From positions 2,712,001 to 2,776,000 of the forward strand of contig NZ_CP056032.1 of assembly GCF_013375035.1 (NCBI RefSeq): 64,000 nucleotides of DNA. Direction: 5' to 3'. A program made the translations under genes and the position numbers. This DNA comes from Spirosoma sp. KUDC1026 (GTDB lineage: Bacteria; Bacteroidota; Bacteroidia; Cytophagales; Spirosomataceae). Below, piece by piece: positions 40,499 to 49,421 of this stretch. Below the pieces are notes generated by a model, which was given only the letters and a program-made list of their open reading frames with translations, was not told the origin of the DNA and made no database searches. Numbering within the stretch: position 1 is the first letter of the stretch; the number at the start of each line of letters is the position of its first letter.

Positions 40499-41833
40499 TT
40501 ACCCCAGCAGTTTCTCGATAGCCTCTTTTGCTTTCTCGGCGCCGAAGCCAGCCTGGGCCTGCTCCATATAGGCAACGATCAGATCGGAGCCCAGGTTGCC
40601 GATGCTGCCCTCGTGCGCGTGGTGCAGCGTGCGCGGAGGCTGGTACGTATGGGAGGCAATCTCTTTACCAACCGTCTGGTACGCTTCTCGGAAGGGCACC
40701 CCCTGCAGGACGAGTTCATTGACCCGCTCAACGCTGAACAACAGATCGTATTTAGGGTCGTCGAGCAGGTTGTTTTTCACCTGCAGGTGCTCCAGCATGT
40801 AATTTGTAATATCGAGGCAGTCGAGCAGCTCGTCGAAGGCGGGCATCAGAATCTCTTTCAGCAACTGCATATCCCGGTGATAGCCCGACGGCAGGTTGCT
40901 CATGACGAGCGTTACCTCCATAGGTAACGCTTTTAGCCGGTTTGTCTTAGCGCGCAGCAGTTCCGCTACGTCCGGATTTTTCTTGTGCGGCATGATGCTG
41001 CTGCCGGTCGTGAGGGCGTCGGGCAAAACCAGAAAGCCAAAGTTCTGGCTGTTGTACAGGCAGATATCCATCGCCATTCGGGAGATGGTAGCAGCCACGG
41101 CGGCCAGGGCCGTCAGGGCGGTCTGCTCCGTTTTTCCCCGGCTCATCTGCGCGTATACGACGTTGACGTGCATGCCTTCAAAACCCAACAATTCGGTGGT
41201 CATCGTACGGTTCAGCGGGAACGACGAGCCATACCCCGCGCCCGACCCAAGCGGATTCCGGTTGCTAAGTCGGTAAGCCGTTTGCAGCGTCAGCATGTCG
41301 TCGGCCAGGGCTTCGGCGTAGGCACCGAACCAGAGACCAAACGACGATGGCATCGCAATCTGCAAGTGCGTGTAGCCCGGTAGCAGATCATCTTTGTGTT
41401 GTTCGGAGCGGCTGATGAGCTGGTCAAATACCTGCCGGACGGCCCCCGCTACCTGCCAGAGCCGGTCGCGGGTGAAGAGTTTCAGATCGACCAGTACCTG
41501 ATCGTTCCGGGACCGACCGGAGTGAATCTTCTTACCTGTATCGCCCAGTGCCCGGGTCAGCATTAATTCAACCTGTGAGTGAACGTCTTCAACGCCGTCT
41601 TCAATGGCAAACTGACCATCCTGCGTTTGCTGATAGATCGTTTTAAGTTCAGCCTGCAAGGCCGTCAGTTCGTCGCGGGTAAGCAGACCAATGGTTTCGA
41701 GCATCTGCGCGTGCGCCAGATTGCCCAGTACGTCGAACTGCGCCAGGTACTGATCCATCTCGCGGTCGCGCCCGACGGTAAAACGTTCAATTTGTTCAGA
41801 CGTCGTAACGCCTTCTTTCTGCCAGAGTTTCAA
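40499..41833 (-). CDS. argH: Argininosuccinate lyase
   Basis: Cleaves argininosuccinate to arginine and fumarate, the last step of arginine synthesis. The 444-residue protein has the fumarase/aspartase superfamily signature GSSIMPHKKNPDVAELLRAK near residue 275 with the catalytic Ser, plus SGRSRNDQVLVDLKLF and PGYTHLQIAMP earlier in the chain. No argG or argBCDJ is adjacent. The unusually perfect terminator at 40441-40484 ends the transcript. Confidence 0.95.
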   Translation of the reverse strand: MKLWQKEGVTTSEQIERFTVGRDREMDQYLAQFDVLGNLAHAQMLETIGLLTRDELTALQAELKTIYQQTQDGQFAIEDGVEDVHSQVELMLTRALGDTGKKIHSGRSRNDQVLVDLKLFTRDRLWQVAGAVRQVFDQLISRSEQHKDDLLPGYTHLQIAMPSSFGLWFGAYAEALADDMLTLQTAYRLSNRNPLGSGAGYGSSFPLNRTMTTELLGFEGMHVNVVYAQMSRGKTEQTALTALAAVAATISRMAMDICLYNSQNFGFLVLPDALTTGSSIMPHKKNPDVAELLRAKTNRLKALPMEVTLVMSNLPSGYHRDMQLLKEILMPAFDELLDCLDITNYMLEHLQVKNNLLDDPKYDLLFSVERVNELVLQGVPFREAYQTVGKEIASHTYQPPRTLHHAHEGSIGNLGSDLIVAYMEQAQAGFGAEKAKEAIEKLLG

Positions 41834-41930
41834 AGTGAAAGAGTTAATGAGCGAACGAGCGAATCTAGGTGGTCACTCCGCCCCGGCGGCTCAGTTTCGC
41901 TCTTTGTTTGCGCAAAGGTCGTAAAGAAAT

Positions 41931-43187
41931 TTATGTATGGCTCAATGAATCCACGCCTGAATCCAATGGGGTGCTCAGACGTGGCCCCAGCCGCCAGAAG
42001 CCCAGCGCTGCTACCAGGCTAATGACCGCAACGACCAGCCAGTGCAACTGGAAGCCCAGGTTGGCGACCAGCTGAGCGCCCAGCATAGGGGCCAACGTCT
42101 GCGCCAGCGCCCCCGCCATTGCGTACAGCGCCAGGTATTTCCCGCGCGTTGCTGGCTGGGATCGCTCCACGGTAAACGACTGAAAAAAGGGCATGACCAG
42201 CATCTCGCTGAACGTAATCCCCAGCGTAAACAGCAGTGCGTTCACCCAGGTAGCCGGGAGTGTGAGTAGTGTGTACGAAACCGTGGCCAGCAGAATGCCG
42301 GCGATGATCAGCCGGATTTTTGGAAAGTTCCTGCGTTCCAGCGTGTAGACCAGCGCCATTTCGACGCAGACGATGATAACCCCGTTCATAGAAATCAGCA
42401 GGCCGATCTGACTTTCCGACAGGTGCACGGCTTCTTTCAGATAAAGCGGGATAATAGAAAACAGCTGCATAAAGACGATAAAATACAACGTAGCGAGTAC
42501 CGCAAAGATGACAAAGGGTGTATCACGGTACGGCGACATAAACCGTTCTGTATCAATCGAGGAAGTAAGCGCAGCCAGCCCGTCATTTGTTGCCTGGCTC
42601 CGGGGCGGTTGCAGCGCCAGCCACAAAAACAGGCCGGCAAGCAGGCAAGTCAGGCCATCGGTCCAGAAGAGCAGGCTGTACTGGATGCCCGCAATCCAGC
42701 CACCCAAGCCCCCGCCAATAGCCCAGCCGAGATTGATTGCCAGCCGATTCAGCGAAAAGGCACGGGTGCGGTTTTCCGGAATGGAATAATGGGCAATAGC
42801 CGCCTGATTGGCGGGGCGGAATGACTCGCCAAAGAGGGTGAACACAAAAACGCTTCCGCAGAGGGCATAAAAATGGGTGACGAATTGCAGAAAAAGCAGG
42901 AACGCCCCGCTAAACACGAGGCTAAGTAACTGAACGTAATAGAACCCAAACCGGTCCACCAGTTGACCACCCAGAAACGTACCTAAAAAAGCACCAACGC
43001 CGAATACCGCCATAACGATACCCGCGTCGGCCACGCTATAGTGCAGATGCTGCGTTAGATAGAGCGTTAGGTAGGGAAGTACCATCGTACCACAGCGGTT
43101 GACGAGCATGACGCCCGCCAGCAACCAGACCGACGGTGATAAGCCCCGGTAAGCATCCCGGTAGAGGTGAATAGTACGCTGGAACAT
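41931..43187 (-). CDS. MFS transporter, multidrug-type
   Basis: A 418-residue 12-helix transporter. Conserved DHA1-like features are GGQLVDRFGFYYVQ after helix 2 and the basic loop ESFRPANQAAIAHY with NRTRAFSLNRLAINLGWAIGG, resembling motif C of exporters. A perfect -7 element TACCTTTG (minus strand, 43192-43199) lies only 4 bases before the ATG, so the message may be leaderless. It ends 97 bp before the argH start on the same strand and may be upstream in the same transcript. Substrate unknown. Confidence 0.9.
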   Translation of the reverse strand: MFQRTIHLYRDAYRGLSPSVWLLAGVMLVNRCGTMVLPYLTLYLTQHLHYSVADAGIVMAVFGVGAFLGTFLGGQLVDRFGFYYVQLLSLVFSGAFLLFLQFVTHFYALCGSVFVFTLFGESFRPANQAAIAHYSIPENRTRAFSLNRLAINLGWAIGGGLGGWIAGIQYSLLFWTDGLTCLLAGLFLWLALQPPRSQATNDGLAALTSSIDTERFMSPYRDTPFVIFAVLATLYFIVFMQLFSIIPLYLKEAVHLSESQIGLLISMNGVIIVCVEMALVYTLERRNFPKIRLIIAGILLATVSYTLLTLPATWVNALLFTLGITFSEMLVMPFFQSFTVERSQPATRGKYLALYAMAGALAQTLAPMLGAQLVANLGFQLHWLVVAVISLVAALGFWRLGPRLSTPLDSGVDSLSHT

Positions 43188-43191
43188 ACCG

Positions 43192-43199
43192 CAAAGGTA
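43192..43199 (-). promoter_or_regulatory. Candidate -7 element immediately before the MFS gene
   Basis: TACCTTTG on the minus strand, perfect TAnnTTTG match, 4 bases from the ATG at 43187. No clear -33 element at standard spacing. Confidence 0.4.
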
Positions 43200-43288
43200 T
43201 GGCGCATGATACCAATAATCAGGAGCAAGTTAGGAGAGTAATGGATATAGGTAGAATCCGGTTTAAGAAGCACCGAATGGTACTACCA

Positions 43289-43897
43289 TCAGCCACGTCG
43301 TCGGCCCGGATCGGCGTCTTCGCCGGGTTGGACAAAGATCTTCTTGTCGGAGATCAGCGCCCGGTGTTCTTCCAGGAATGCTTTAAACAGGCGAATTTCT
43401 TCCAGCTGCTTCTCGATGGGATGGGTCAAGGAGTAGCTCTCTACGTACACGTCCGAAAAGTCGGTGATGACGTATTCCATCAGCTTGATGCCCTTCCGTT
43501 TGAGCGCGTGCAAATACAAATTCTGGTGGTTGTTCACGAAGCGGCCCGGCTGGTATGATCCCGTTGTTTTCAGGTCGACCGCCTTGAATGAACCGATCAG
43601 ATCCACGTAGCCGTAAAAGAGTACGTCGTCGATCTGCCATTGACAAAACACCTGGGTATCAACGATAGGACGGGGAAGGAGTTTCCTGACTTTTTTCAAA
43701 ATATCGGGATTGAACCGTTCCTCATCCGTGCCTTTAATCACGGCTTCCTCAAACGAAGTCCCGCGTTCCTGGGCGGCTGTAGTGGGCGTTGGCACCCGGT
43801 TAATGCTGTCGATCAGTTGCTGAATGGACAGATTGCCACCGGTGAGGTAACGGGAAAAGGTGTTGAGCAGGGAAGGGTAGAAACGATAATTGACCAT
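43289..43897 (-). CDS. PD-(D/E)xK nuclease-fold protein
   Basis: A 202-residue protein with the core of a RecB/Cas4-like nuclease: a conserved Glu in ERGTSFEEAVIKG, the strand pair FYGYVDLIG followed by FKAVDLKTTGSY, giving the D-x(n)-D-x-K catalytic pattern, and a C-terminal NNHQNLYLHALKRKG helix like the Q-x3-Y motif of RecB-type nucleases. No helicase or CRISPR gene is nearby. Start at 43897 chosen; an upstream ATG at 43930 adds 11 residues. The partner and substrate are unknown; many of these proteins occur alone in Bacteroidota. Confidence 0.75.
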   Translation of the reverse strand: MVNYRFYPSLLNTFSRYLTGGNLSIQQLIDSINRVPTPTTAAQERGTSFEEAVIKGTDEERFNPDILKKVRKLLPRPIVDTQVFCQWQIDDVLFYGYVDLIGSFKAVDLKTTGSYQPGRFVNNHQNLYLHALKRKGIKLMEYVITDFSDVYVESYSLTHPIEKQLEEIRLFKAFLEEHRALISDKKIFVQPGEDADPGRRRG

Positions 43898-43945
43898 ACA
43901 AGCAGAACCGATAATCGGCTGGAGTATCAACCGCCAGCTGCTGAT

Positions 43946-44389
43946 TTAGTTTTTGACGACAAGCAGCACCCCCGCCATAATAAACGCCAGGCCCAGCAGT
44001 CGCCAGCCGTTGGCGGGGTGCAGTGAGAAACCGAGCCAGCCGTAATGGTCCAAGACAACGGCCGCCACTAACTGACCGGCAACGCTCAGGCTGACCAGGT
44101 TGGCCGTACCAATTTTAGGGACGCTGATGATGACCGTCGTTACGTAGATTGCTCCGATCACCCCACCCGTCCATTTCCACCACTCCGTTTGCCGGATAAG
44201 CGTCGGCGAAGGCAAGCCCCCGCGGAGGGCCAGCAACACTAAGACCAGGGACATAAATCCTGTACCGAACGAGATGGCTGCTGCCAATACGGGGTTTGCC
44301 ATTGCCTGGCGCAGGTTGGCATTGACGCCCGCCTGAATGGTTACGGCCAGGCCCGTCAGAAAGGCCAGAAGAAGATAAACGTAAGTCAT
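43946..44389 (-). CDS. YdcZ/DUF606 family DMT-type membrane protein
   Basis: A 147-residue protein with five predicted helices. Family signatures are LTGLAVTIQAGVNANLRQAM in helix 1 and LVSLSVAGQLVAAVVLDHYG late in the chain, with W-R-L-L-G-L before the last helix. YdcZ proteins are half-size members of the drug/metabolite transporter superfamily that probably pair as dimers; substrates are unknown. The gene ends about 50 bases before the nuclease-fold gene on the same strand. Confidence 0.9.
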   Translation of the reverse strand: MTYVYLLLAFLTGLAVTIQAGVNANLRQAMANPVLAAAISFGTGFMSLVLVLLALRGGLPSPTLIRQTEWWKWTGGVIGAIYVTTVIISVPKIGTANLVSLSVAGQLVAAVVLDHYGWLGFSLHPANGWRLLGLAFIMAGVLLVVKN

Positions 44390-44652
44390 GAATAATGAGG
44401 TTGCCGAACAAAACGCAGCGCGAAGGTACAGCCGACAACTGAAGAAATTAGTGTCCGACCCGGGCGCGTTCGAACGAGGGGCATTCCGGCTGCCGCGTGT
44501 CCGGCCGCTTAATTTCTGCTTAAAATCCGAAAGGGGATAAACCTTTCAGTTCAGTAGCAGTATAGACTACAGGTATTTATGCCAGCGGGCTGCGTTGATC
44601 GGCCCGGTCAACGGCAGGAATACGTCGTCTTTTTATCGGTTGCTCCTGTTGC

Positions 44653-45087
44653 ATGAAAGCTAAACTACTCAACGAAGATCAGCAGAAAACCTACGCCCTG
44701 ATTTTTGATAAAGGTGATGAAGTTATGGCAGGTTTACGGCAGTTTGCCAGTGACAATCACTTATCGGCCAGTCAGTTTACCGCCATCGGTGGTTTCAGCG
44801 ATGTAGTACTGGGGTTTTATGACGTAGCTCTCAAAGATTACAAAAAGATACCTGTTGGCGAACAGGTCGAAGTGCTGACACTGGCCGGAGATATTACGCT
44901 CAAGCCAGACGGTGACGTTCAGGTGCACGCCCACGCGGTGATCGGGATGTCGGACGGAATGGCCCGGGGAGGACACCTGCTGTCGGCGACCGTGTTTCCA
45001 ACGCTGGAAGTTGTCCTGACTGAATCGCCTGCTCATCTGCGCCGGCAAGTTGACGAGGAAACGGGTATTGCCCTCATCCGTCTGTAA
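44653..45087 (+). CDS. PPC/DUF296 domain protein
   Basis: A 144-residue single-domain PPC protein (DUF296, COG1661). Typical segments: QKTYALIFDKGDEVMAGLRQ at the start, ASQFTAIGGFSDVVLGFYD, LTLAGDITLKPDGDVQVHAH with the metal-binding His pair, and GHLLSATVFPTLEVVL. The trimeric fold is known from plant AT-hook proteins and archaeal structures; the bacterial function is not established. It lies 38 bp upstream of the cytochrome oxidase operon on the same strand but is not obviously part of it. Confidence 0.93.
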   Translation: MKAKLLNEDQQKTYALIFDKGDEVMAGLRQFASDNHLSASQFTAIGGFSDVVLGFYDVALKDYKKIPVGEQVEVLTLAGDITLKPDGDVQVHAHAVIGMSDGMARGGHLLSATVFPTLEVVLTESPAHLRRQVDEETGIALIRL

Positions 45088-45125
45088 GTCGCGCTGTTTC
45101 AAGTGTATCACGATGATCCTCCCTG

Positions 45126-46073
45126 ATGATAACCCTACTGGCATTTCCTTCCATCTTTTCATCGGCATCGCGTGAAGCAGACGCTATTCAGCGACTGACA
45201 ATCTACTTTGTGGTAGTGGCATTGGCCATTCTGCTGGTGGTGGTTGGCCTGCTGATTTACATCGTTATTCGATTCCGGGCGAAACCCGGTGATGATCGTC
45301 AGCCCAGGCAGTTTACGGGAAACAAAACCGTCGAATCGATCATGATTGGCGTGCCGACTTTGTTGGTCATCATCTTTTTTGTTTTGTCGGCCAAAGCCAT
45401 GAAAGCGATCCTGCCACCGCCTAACGGACACCAGCCTGACATCGTGATCCGCGGCCATCAGTTCTGGTGGGAAGCCGAATACCCCGGTACAAAAGCCCTC
45501 GTAGCGAACGAAATTCACCTGCCCGTTGGGCGACCGCTATTACTGCACATAGAAGCCAAAGACGTTATTCACGACTGGTGGGTGCCCGAATTGGGGACCA
45601 AGATGGATGCCGTGCCGGGCAGAACCAACCACCTCTGGCTGAACATCGAGAAACCCGGCATCTACGAAGGAGCCTGCAGCGAATTTTGTGGCGCGCAGCA
45701 TGCCTGGATGCGCATTTGGGTGATCGCTCAACCCGAAGCAGAGTACCGGCAATGGCTGGCTGACTACCAACGGCCGGCCGTGACCCCTACCACCGAATCG
45801 GCGCTGACCGGCGCGAAGTTTTTTAATCGGCATGCCTGCGTGAACTGCCACCGAATCCAGGGAACGGCGGCCAACGGGCAGGGGGGACCCGACCTGACGC
45901 ACTTTGCGAGCCGGAAAACGATGCTGTCCGGCATGATGCCCAACACGCGCGAAAACCTGCGTAAATGGCTGGATAACCCACAGCACGTAAAACCCGGTGC
46001 CCTGATGCCCCGGTTCGTGTTCCCGAAGGATAGCATCAACGTACTGGTAGACTATTTATCGACGCTGAAATGA
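45126..46073 (+). CDS. ctaC: Cytochrome c oxidase subunit II fused to cytochrome c (caa3 type)
   Basis: A 315-residue subunit. Two N-terminal membrane helices (LTIYFVVVALAILLVVVGLL and IMIGVPTLLVIIFFVLSAK), then the CuA domain with H in DVIHDWWVPELG and the cluster CSEFCGAQHAWM, which supplies two Cys, His and Met CuA ligands. The C-terminal 90 residues are a cytochrome c domain with haem motif CVNCH and a distal Met in GALMPRF, the mark of caa3 oxidases that receive electrons without a soluble cytochrome c. It starts the operon; its stop overlaps ctaD by 4 bases (ATGA). Confidence 0.96.
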   Translation: MITLLAFPSIFSSASREADAIQRLTIYFVVVALAILLVVVGLLIYIVIRFRAKPGDDRQPRQFTGNKTVESIMIGVPTLLVIIFFVLSAKAMKAILPPPNGHQPDIVIRGHQFWWEAEYPGTKALVANEIHLPVGRPLLLHIEAKDVIHDWWVPELGTKMDAVPGRTNHLWLNIEKPGIYEGACSEFCGAQHAWMRIWVIAQPEAEYRQWLADYQRPAVTPTTESALTGAKFFNRHACVNCHRIQGTAANGQGGPDLTHFASRKTMLSGMMPNTRENLRKWLDNPQHVKPGALMPRFVFPKDSINVLVDYLSTLK

Positions 46074-47782
46074 TAACAGATATCGAAGTCCCCGAACCGC
46101 TGTCTCCGCTGCCCGGTACCAACATCGATACCGATCAGGGGCTTTTGCAGTGGATTTCGTCGGTCGATCATAAACAGCTGGGGATCATGTATTTGCTGAT
46201 GGCGTTGTTCTACCTGCTGGTGGGGGGCGCGATGGCCCTGCTGATGCGGATTCAGTTAATGGTACCGGAAAACCACTTTCTGGGAGCCATCGCCTATAAT
46301 CAGCTGTTTACGATGCACGGTACGACGATGATTTTCTTCGTGCTGACCCCCGCAATTCTAGGCTTTTCGGTCTATCTGACACCCCTGATGATTGGCGCCA
46401 ACGAAATGGCGTTTCCCCGGTTAAATGCCTTCGGGCTATGGATTTCCTTTTTTGGTGGTATCGTACTGTATTTCAGCTATCTGGCCGGTGGCGCCCCCGA
46501 CACCGGCTGGTTCAATTACGCGCCACTAAACCAGGCCCAGTTCTCAAAAACACCGGGTGTCGATTATTACTGCATTGGTCTACTGCTGACGGGAATAGGC
46601 ACCGTAGCTACGGCGGCAAACCTGATCGTAACGGTCATTACGTTACGTGCGGAGGGCATGAAATATAAATACCTGCCCGTGTTCGTCTGGATGGTCTTCA
46701 TCAACAGCTTTCTGATTCTGGCGGCTTTCCCGTCGCTCAACGCGGCCCTGGTCATGCTGCTCATCGACCGCCAATTGGATGGTCACTTTTTCAACGTCAA
46801 TACCGGCGGATCGGCCTTGCTTTGGCAGCATCTGTTCTGGCTGTTTGGCCACCCGGAAGTGTATATTGTGATACTACCACCGTTCGGCATTTTGTCCGAG
46901 GTAATTCAGGTCTACTCCCGAAAGCCCATTTTCGGCTACCCTTTCGTGGTTGGGTCCGGGATAGCGATTTCGCTGCTGGCCTTCGGCGTATGGATACACC
47001 ATATGTTTGCCACGGGCATGGGAAACACCGTCAATAGTTTCTTTGCTGCCAGCAGTATGCTGATTGGCATACCGACCGGCGTGAAAATCTTCAACTGGCT
47101 GGGTACCATGTACGGTGGGTCCATTCGCTTCACTACGTCCATGCTGTTTGCGACGGCTTTTCTGGTCGAGTTTACCATCGGCGGATTGAGTGGCGTATCG
47201 TTCGCGATCGTGCCCATCGACTGGCAGCTGACGGATACGTACTACGTCGTAGCGCACCTGCACTACGTCTTCCTGGGTGGGAGTCTGTTCGGGTTGTTTG
47301 CCGGGCTGTTCTACTGGTTTCCCAAAATGACAGGCCGGATGATTGACGAGCGGCTGGGGAAATGGTTTTTCTGGCTGTTCGTTCTTGGTTTCAATCTGAC
47401 TTTTTTTGTGCAGCATATTCTGGGTGCCATCGGGATGCCCCGGCGGGTGCATACCTACCCGGACCTCCCCGGTTTCGAGCCACTGAACATGATCTCAAGT
47501 ATTGGCGCGCTGCTGATGGGCCTGTCCATGATGCCGTTTCTGTATCTGATGTACACTGCCTTTAAGGGAGGGAAACGCGCGCCGGATAATCCCTGGGATG
47601 GGTACACGCTGGAGTGGCTGGCGACCTCGCCCCCGCAGCTGAAAAGCTTTTCGAACATACCACCCATCATGAGTTTCCGGCCACTGCACGATCTGAACCA
47701 TCCCGAGATCGGCGATCACAAAACAACAGAAGACGATAAGTATGGAACCAAAGATGATGACGTGGTTAGTGGTCGGGACTGA
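46070..47782 (+). CDS. ctaD: Cytochrome c oxidase subunit I
   Basis: The 570-residue catalytic subunit with haem a, haem a3 and CuB. Ligands are visible: MHGTTMIFF (haem a His), HLFWLFGHPEVYIVILPPFG (CuB His and cross-linked Tyr), IHHMFATG (two CuB His) and VAHLHYVFLGGS (haem a3 and haem a His). About 12 helices. The start overlaps ctaC (ATGA). The charged C-terminal tail (about the last 14 residues, KYGTKDDDVVSGRD) is read from sequence that also encodes the start of subunit III. Confidence 0.97.
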   Translation: MITDIEVPEPLSPLPGTNIDTDQGLLQWISSVDHKQLGIMYLLMALFYLLVGGAMALLMRIQLMVPENHFLGAIAYNQLFTMHGTTMIFFVLTPAILGFSVYLTPLMIGANEMAFPRLNAFGLWISFFGGIVLYFSYLAGGAPDTGWFNYAPLNQAQFSKTPGVDYYCIGLLLTGIGTVATAANLIVTVITLRAEGMKYKYLPVFVWMVFINSFLILAAFPSLNAALVMLLIDRQLDGHFFNVNTGGSALLWQHLFWLFGHPEVYIVILPPFGILSEVIQVYSRKPIFGYPFVVGSGIAISLLAFGVWIHHMFATGMGNTVNSFFAASSMLIGIPTGVKIFNWLGTMYGGSIRFTTSMLFATAFLVEFTIGGLSGVSFAIVPIDWQLTDTYYVVAHLHYVFLGGSLFGLFAGLFYWFPKMTGRMIDERLGKWFFWLFVLGFNLTFFVQHILGAIGMPRRVHTYPDLPGFEPLNMISSIGALLMGLSMMPFLYLMYTAFKGGKRAPDNPWDGYTLEWLATSPPQLKSFSNIPPIMSFRPLHDLNHPEIGDHKTTEDDKYGTKDDDVVSGRD

Positions 47783-48320
47783 GACCATTTTCTTCCTGGC
47801 GCTGATAATGGGCTTTATCTATTTCGCCTATTACCCTGGTTTTGACCCTAAATCGGTGGGGTTGCTGGAACCGGTGCAAACTGGTGCGTTCACCGCTTTG
47901 CTGTTGGCGAGTAGCCTGACGTACTGGCGGGTAGAAGTAAACTTTAAGCAGGGAAAACAGAAGCCATTACGTATCTGGCTGATCATTACGCTGGCGCTGG
48001 GCGCTACGTTTCTGGCCGGACAGTTAATGGAGTATAAACATCTGTTTGACCAGCAGTTGGTAATCAGCCAGGGAACATTTGCCACCGGGTTCTTTACCCT
48101 GACGGGTTTTCACGGGCTACACGTATTGATCGGACTGATCTGCCTGCTGGTGGTGCTGTGTCTGGCTTTTCTGGGTGATTTCGAAAATTCGGATTCGTCG
48201 CTGATTCAGGCCGTGGGTATCTACTGGCATTTTGTGGATGTGGTCTGGATCATTGTTTTTGCGCTGGTATACATTCTGCCTCAATTTATAAACCTGCACG
48301 GCCATGTCAGCACTCCTTAG
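47742..48320 (+). CDS. ctaE: Cytochrome c oxidase subunit III
   Basis: A 192-residue, five-helix form of subunit III, as in caa3 oxidases. Helix signatures: TWLVVGTETIFFLALIMGF, GFFTLTGFHGLHVLIGLIC and AVGIYWHFVDVVWIIVFALV, with the conserved E in TETIFF and the H-G-x-H motif. The start at 47742 overlaps ctaD by 41 bases in another frame; an internal ATG at 47757 would reduce this to 26. Translational coupling with ctaD is likely. Confidence 0.94.
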   Translation: MEPKMMTWLVVGTETIFFLALIMGFIYFAYYPGFDPKSVGLLEPVQTGAFTALLLASSLTYWRVEVNFKQGKQKPLRIWLIITLALGATFLAGQLMEYKHLFDQQLVISQGTFATGFFTLTGFHGLHVLIGLICLLVVLCLAFLGDFENSDSSLIQAVGIYWHFVDVVWIIVFALVYILPQFINLHGHVSTP

Positions 48321-49185
48321 CTTCTGGTCCATCGACTGGTTTAGTCTGGCGTTGCTGACTGGACTGGCACTGCTGTACGGGTATGCAGCGCGCTGGCAGC
48401 GCCAACCGGGCGTTGGCTGGTACGTAGCCGGCCTGGTCGTGGTGGGGTTGGTGCAGACATCTCCCTTATACGTCCTGGGGGCGCATTATCTGCTTAGTGC
48501 GCACATGATGGGGCACATGCTGTTGCTGCTGATTGCCGCTCCATTACTGGTGCTGGGACTGCCGAAGCAATCATCCGGTAAAGGGGGATTCCTGGTGAAA
48601 AAACTGTCTGTTTTTTTCGTCCGTCGGCCCTGGATGGGTTGGCTTCTGGGCGTTGGCATCATGTGGTTCTGGCATATTCCCTCGGTTTACGATGCTACCG
48701 TTGCTCATGACTACAGCACGGCACTGGGCGACATAGCGTCTATTCCGATATGCCGGGGGGGCGGTTCGTCGGCGGGGATGCTGGCGAACCTGGCGCACAT
48801 TCTGCATCCGATTAGTCTGCTGCTGGCAGGGGGCTGCTTTGCCTGGCCGTTAATTGGCCCTTTCCCCGAACAGCGAATTCATCCCATGGTGGGAATTGCC
48901 TACCTGGCTTCGGCATGTCTGGGCTGCTCGTTGATGGGTATGTTAATCACCTTCGCGCCGGTTGGTGTCTACCAGACGTACGTAGGCGCCGACTATTACG
49001 GGCTGCTGAGACAGATACACGAGGACTGGGGGTTCGACCGGGCCACCGACCAGCAGACGGCCGGTCTGTTAATGTGGGTGCCGGGTTGTCTGATCTATCT
49101 GACGGGAGCGCTGTATCTGTTCACTAACTGGCTGACCGTAGCTGATAAACCTGTAGGCCCATTGCTATGGAACGAGGAGAAATGA
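48304..49185 (+). CDS. ctaG: CtaG-type cytochrome c oxidase assembly membrane protein
   Basis: A 293-residue membrane protein of the caa3_CtaG family (PF09678 type), needed for assembly of caa3 oxidase in Bacillus; it is unrelated to the Cox11 proteins that share the name. Key features: HMMGHMLLLLIAAPLLVLG with three metal-type His/Met residues, GIMWFWHIPSVYDATVAHD, and LANLAHILHPISLLLAGG. About seven helices. Overlaps ctaE by 17 bases. A glycine/serine-rich stretch (CRGGGSSAG) precedes the fourth helix region and looks like an insertion relative to typical members. Confidence 0.85.
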   Translation: MSALLSFWSIDWFSLALLTGLALLYGYAARWQRQPGVGWYVAGLVVVGLVQTSPLYVLGAHYLLSAHMMGHMLLLLIAAPLLVLGLPKQSSGKGGFLVKKLSVFFVRRPWMGWLLGVGIMWFWHIPSVYDATVAHDYSTALGDIASIPICRGGGSSAGMLANLAHILHPISLLLAGGCFAWPLIGPFPEQRIHPMVGIAYLASACLGCSLMGMLITFAPVGVYQTYVGADYYGLLRQIHEDWGFDRATDQQTAGLLMWVPGCLIYLTGALYLFTNWLTVADKPVGPLLWNEEK

Positions 49186-49421
49186 ACGGGGACGAGAAAA
49201 AAGAATACCTGATCAACCGGGACAACTGGACAAAAGCCCGGCCACAGCACATCCCACGTCCAACGTACTGGCCCTTTTTTCTGGCCATGGGGTTGGCTTT
49301 TGCGGTATGGGGGTTACTAACGAGCTGGCTCATCGGTGTGGCGGGACTGGTGGTAATGATGATAGCTCTGGTGGGCTGGATAAACGAACTGCGACATGAG
49401 TCAGGAAGAAAACAAAACTAA
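49167..49421 (+). CDS. Small cytochrome c oxidase subunit IV-like membrane protein
   Basis: An 84-residue protein with a charged N terminus (NGDEKKEYLINRDNWTKARP) and two closely spaced helices: PRPTYWPFFLAMGLAFAVWG and LIGVAGLVVMMIALVGWINE. The P-x-P-T-Y-W-P-F motif before a first helix and a G-W-x-x-E ending are what the C-terminal subunit-IV-like part of fused oxidase subunit I looks like. It overlaps ctaG by 19 bases and the Rieske gene by 26, so it is embedded in the operon. An internal ATG at 49182 is possible. Confidence 0.8.
   Translation: MERGEMNGDEKKEYLINRDNWTKARPQHIPRPTYWPFFLAMGLAFAVWGLLTSWLIGVAGLVVMMIALVGWINELRHESGRKQN

Noticed and set aside
44440-44530. tRNA-like GTTCGAAC segment between the YdcZ and PPC genes
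   Set aside because: No acceptor stem or anticodon arm can be built around it at tRNA spacing.
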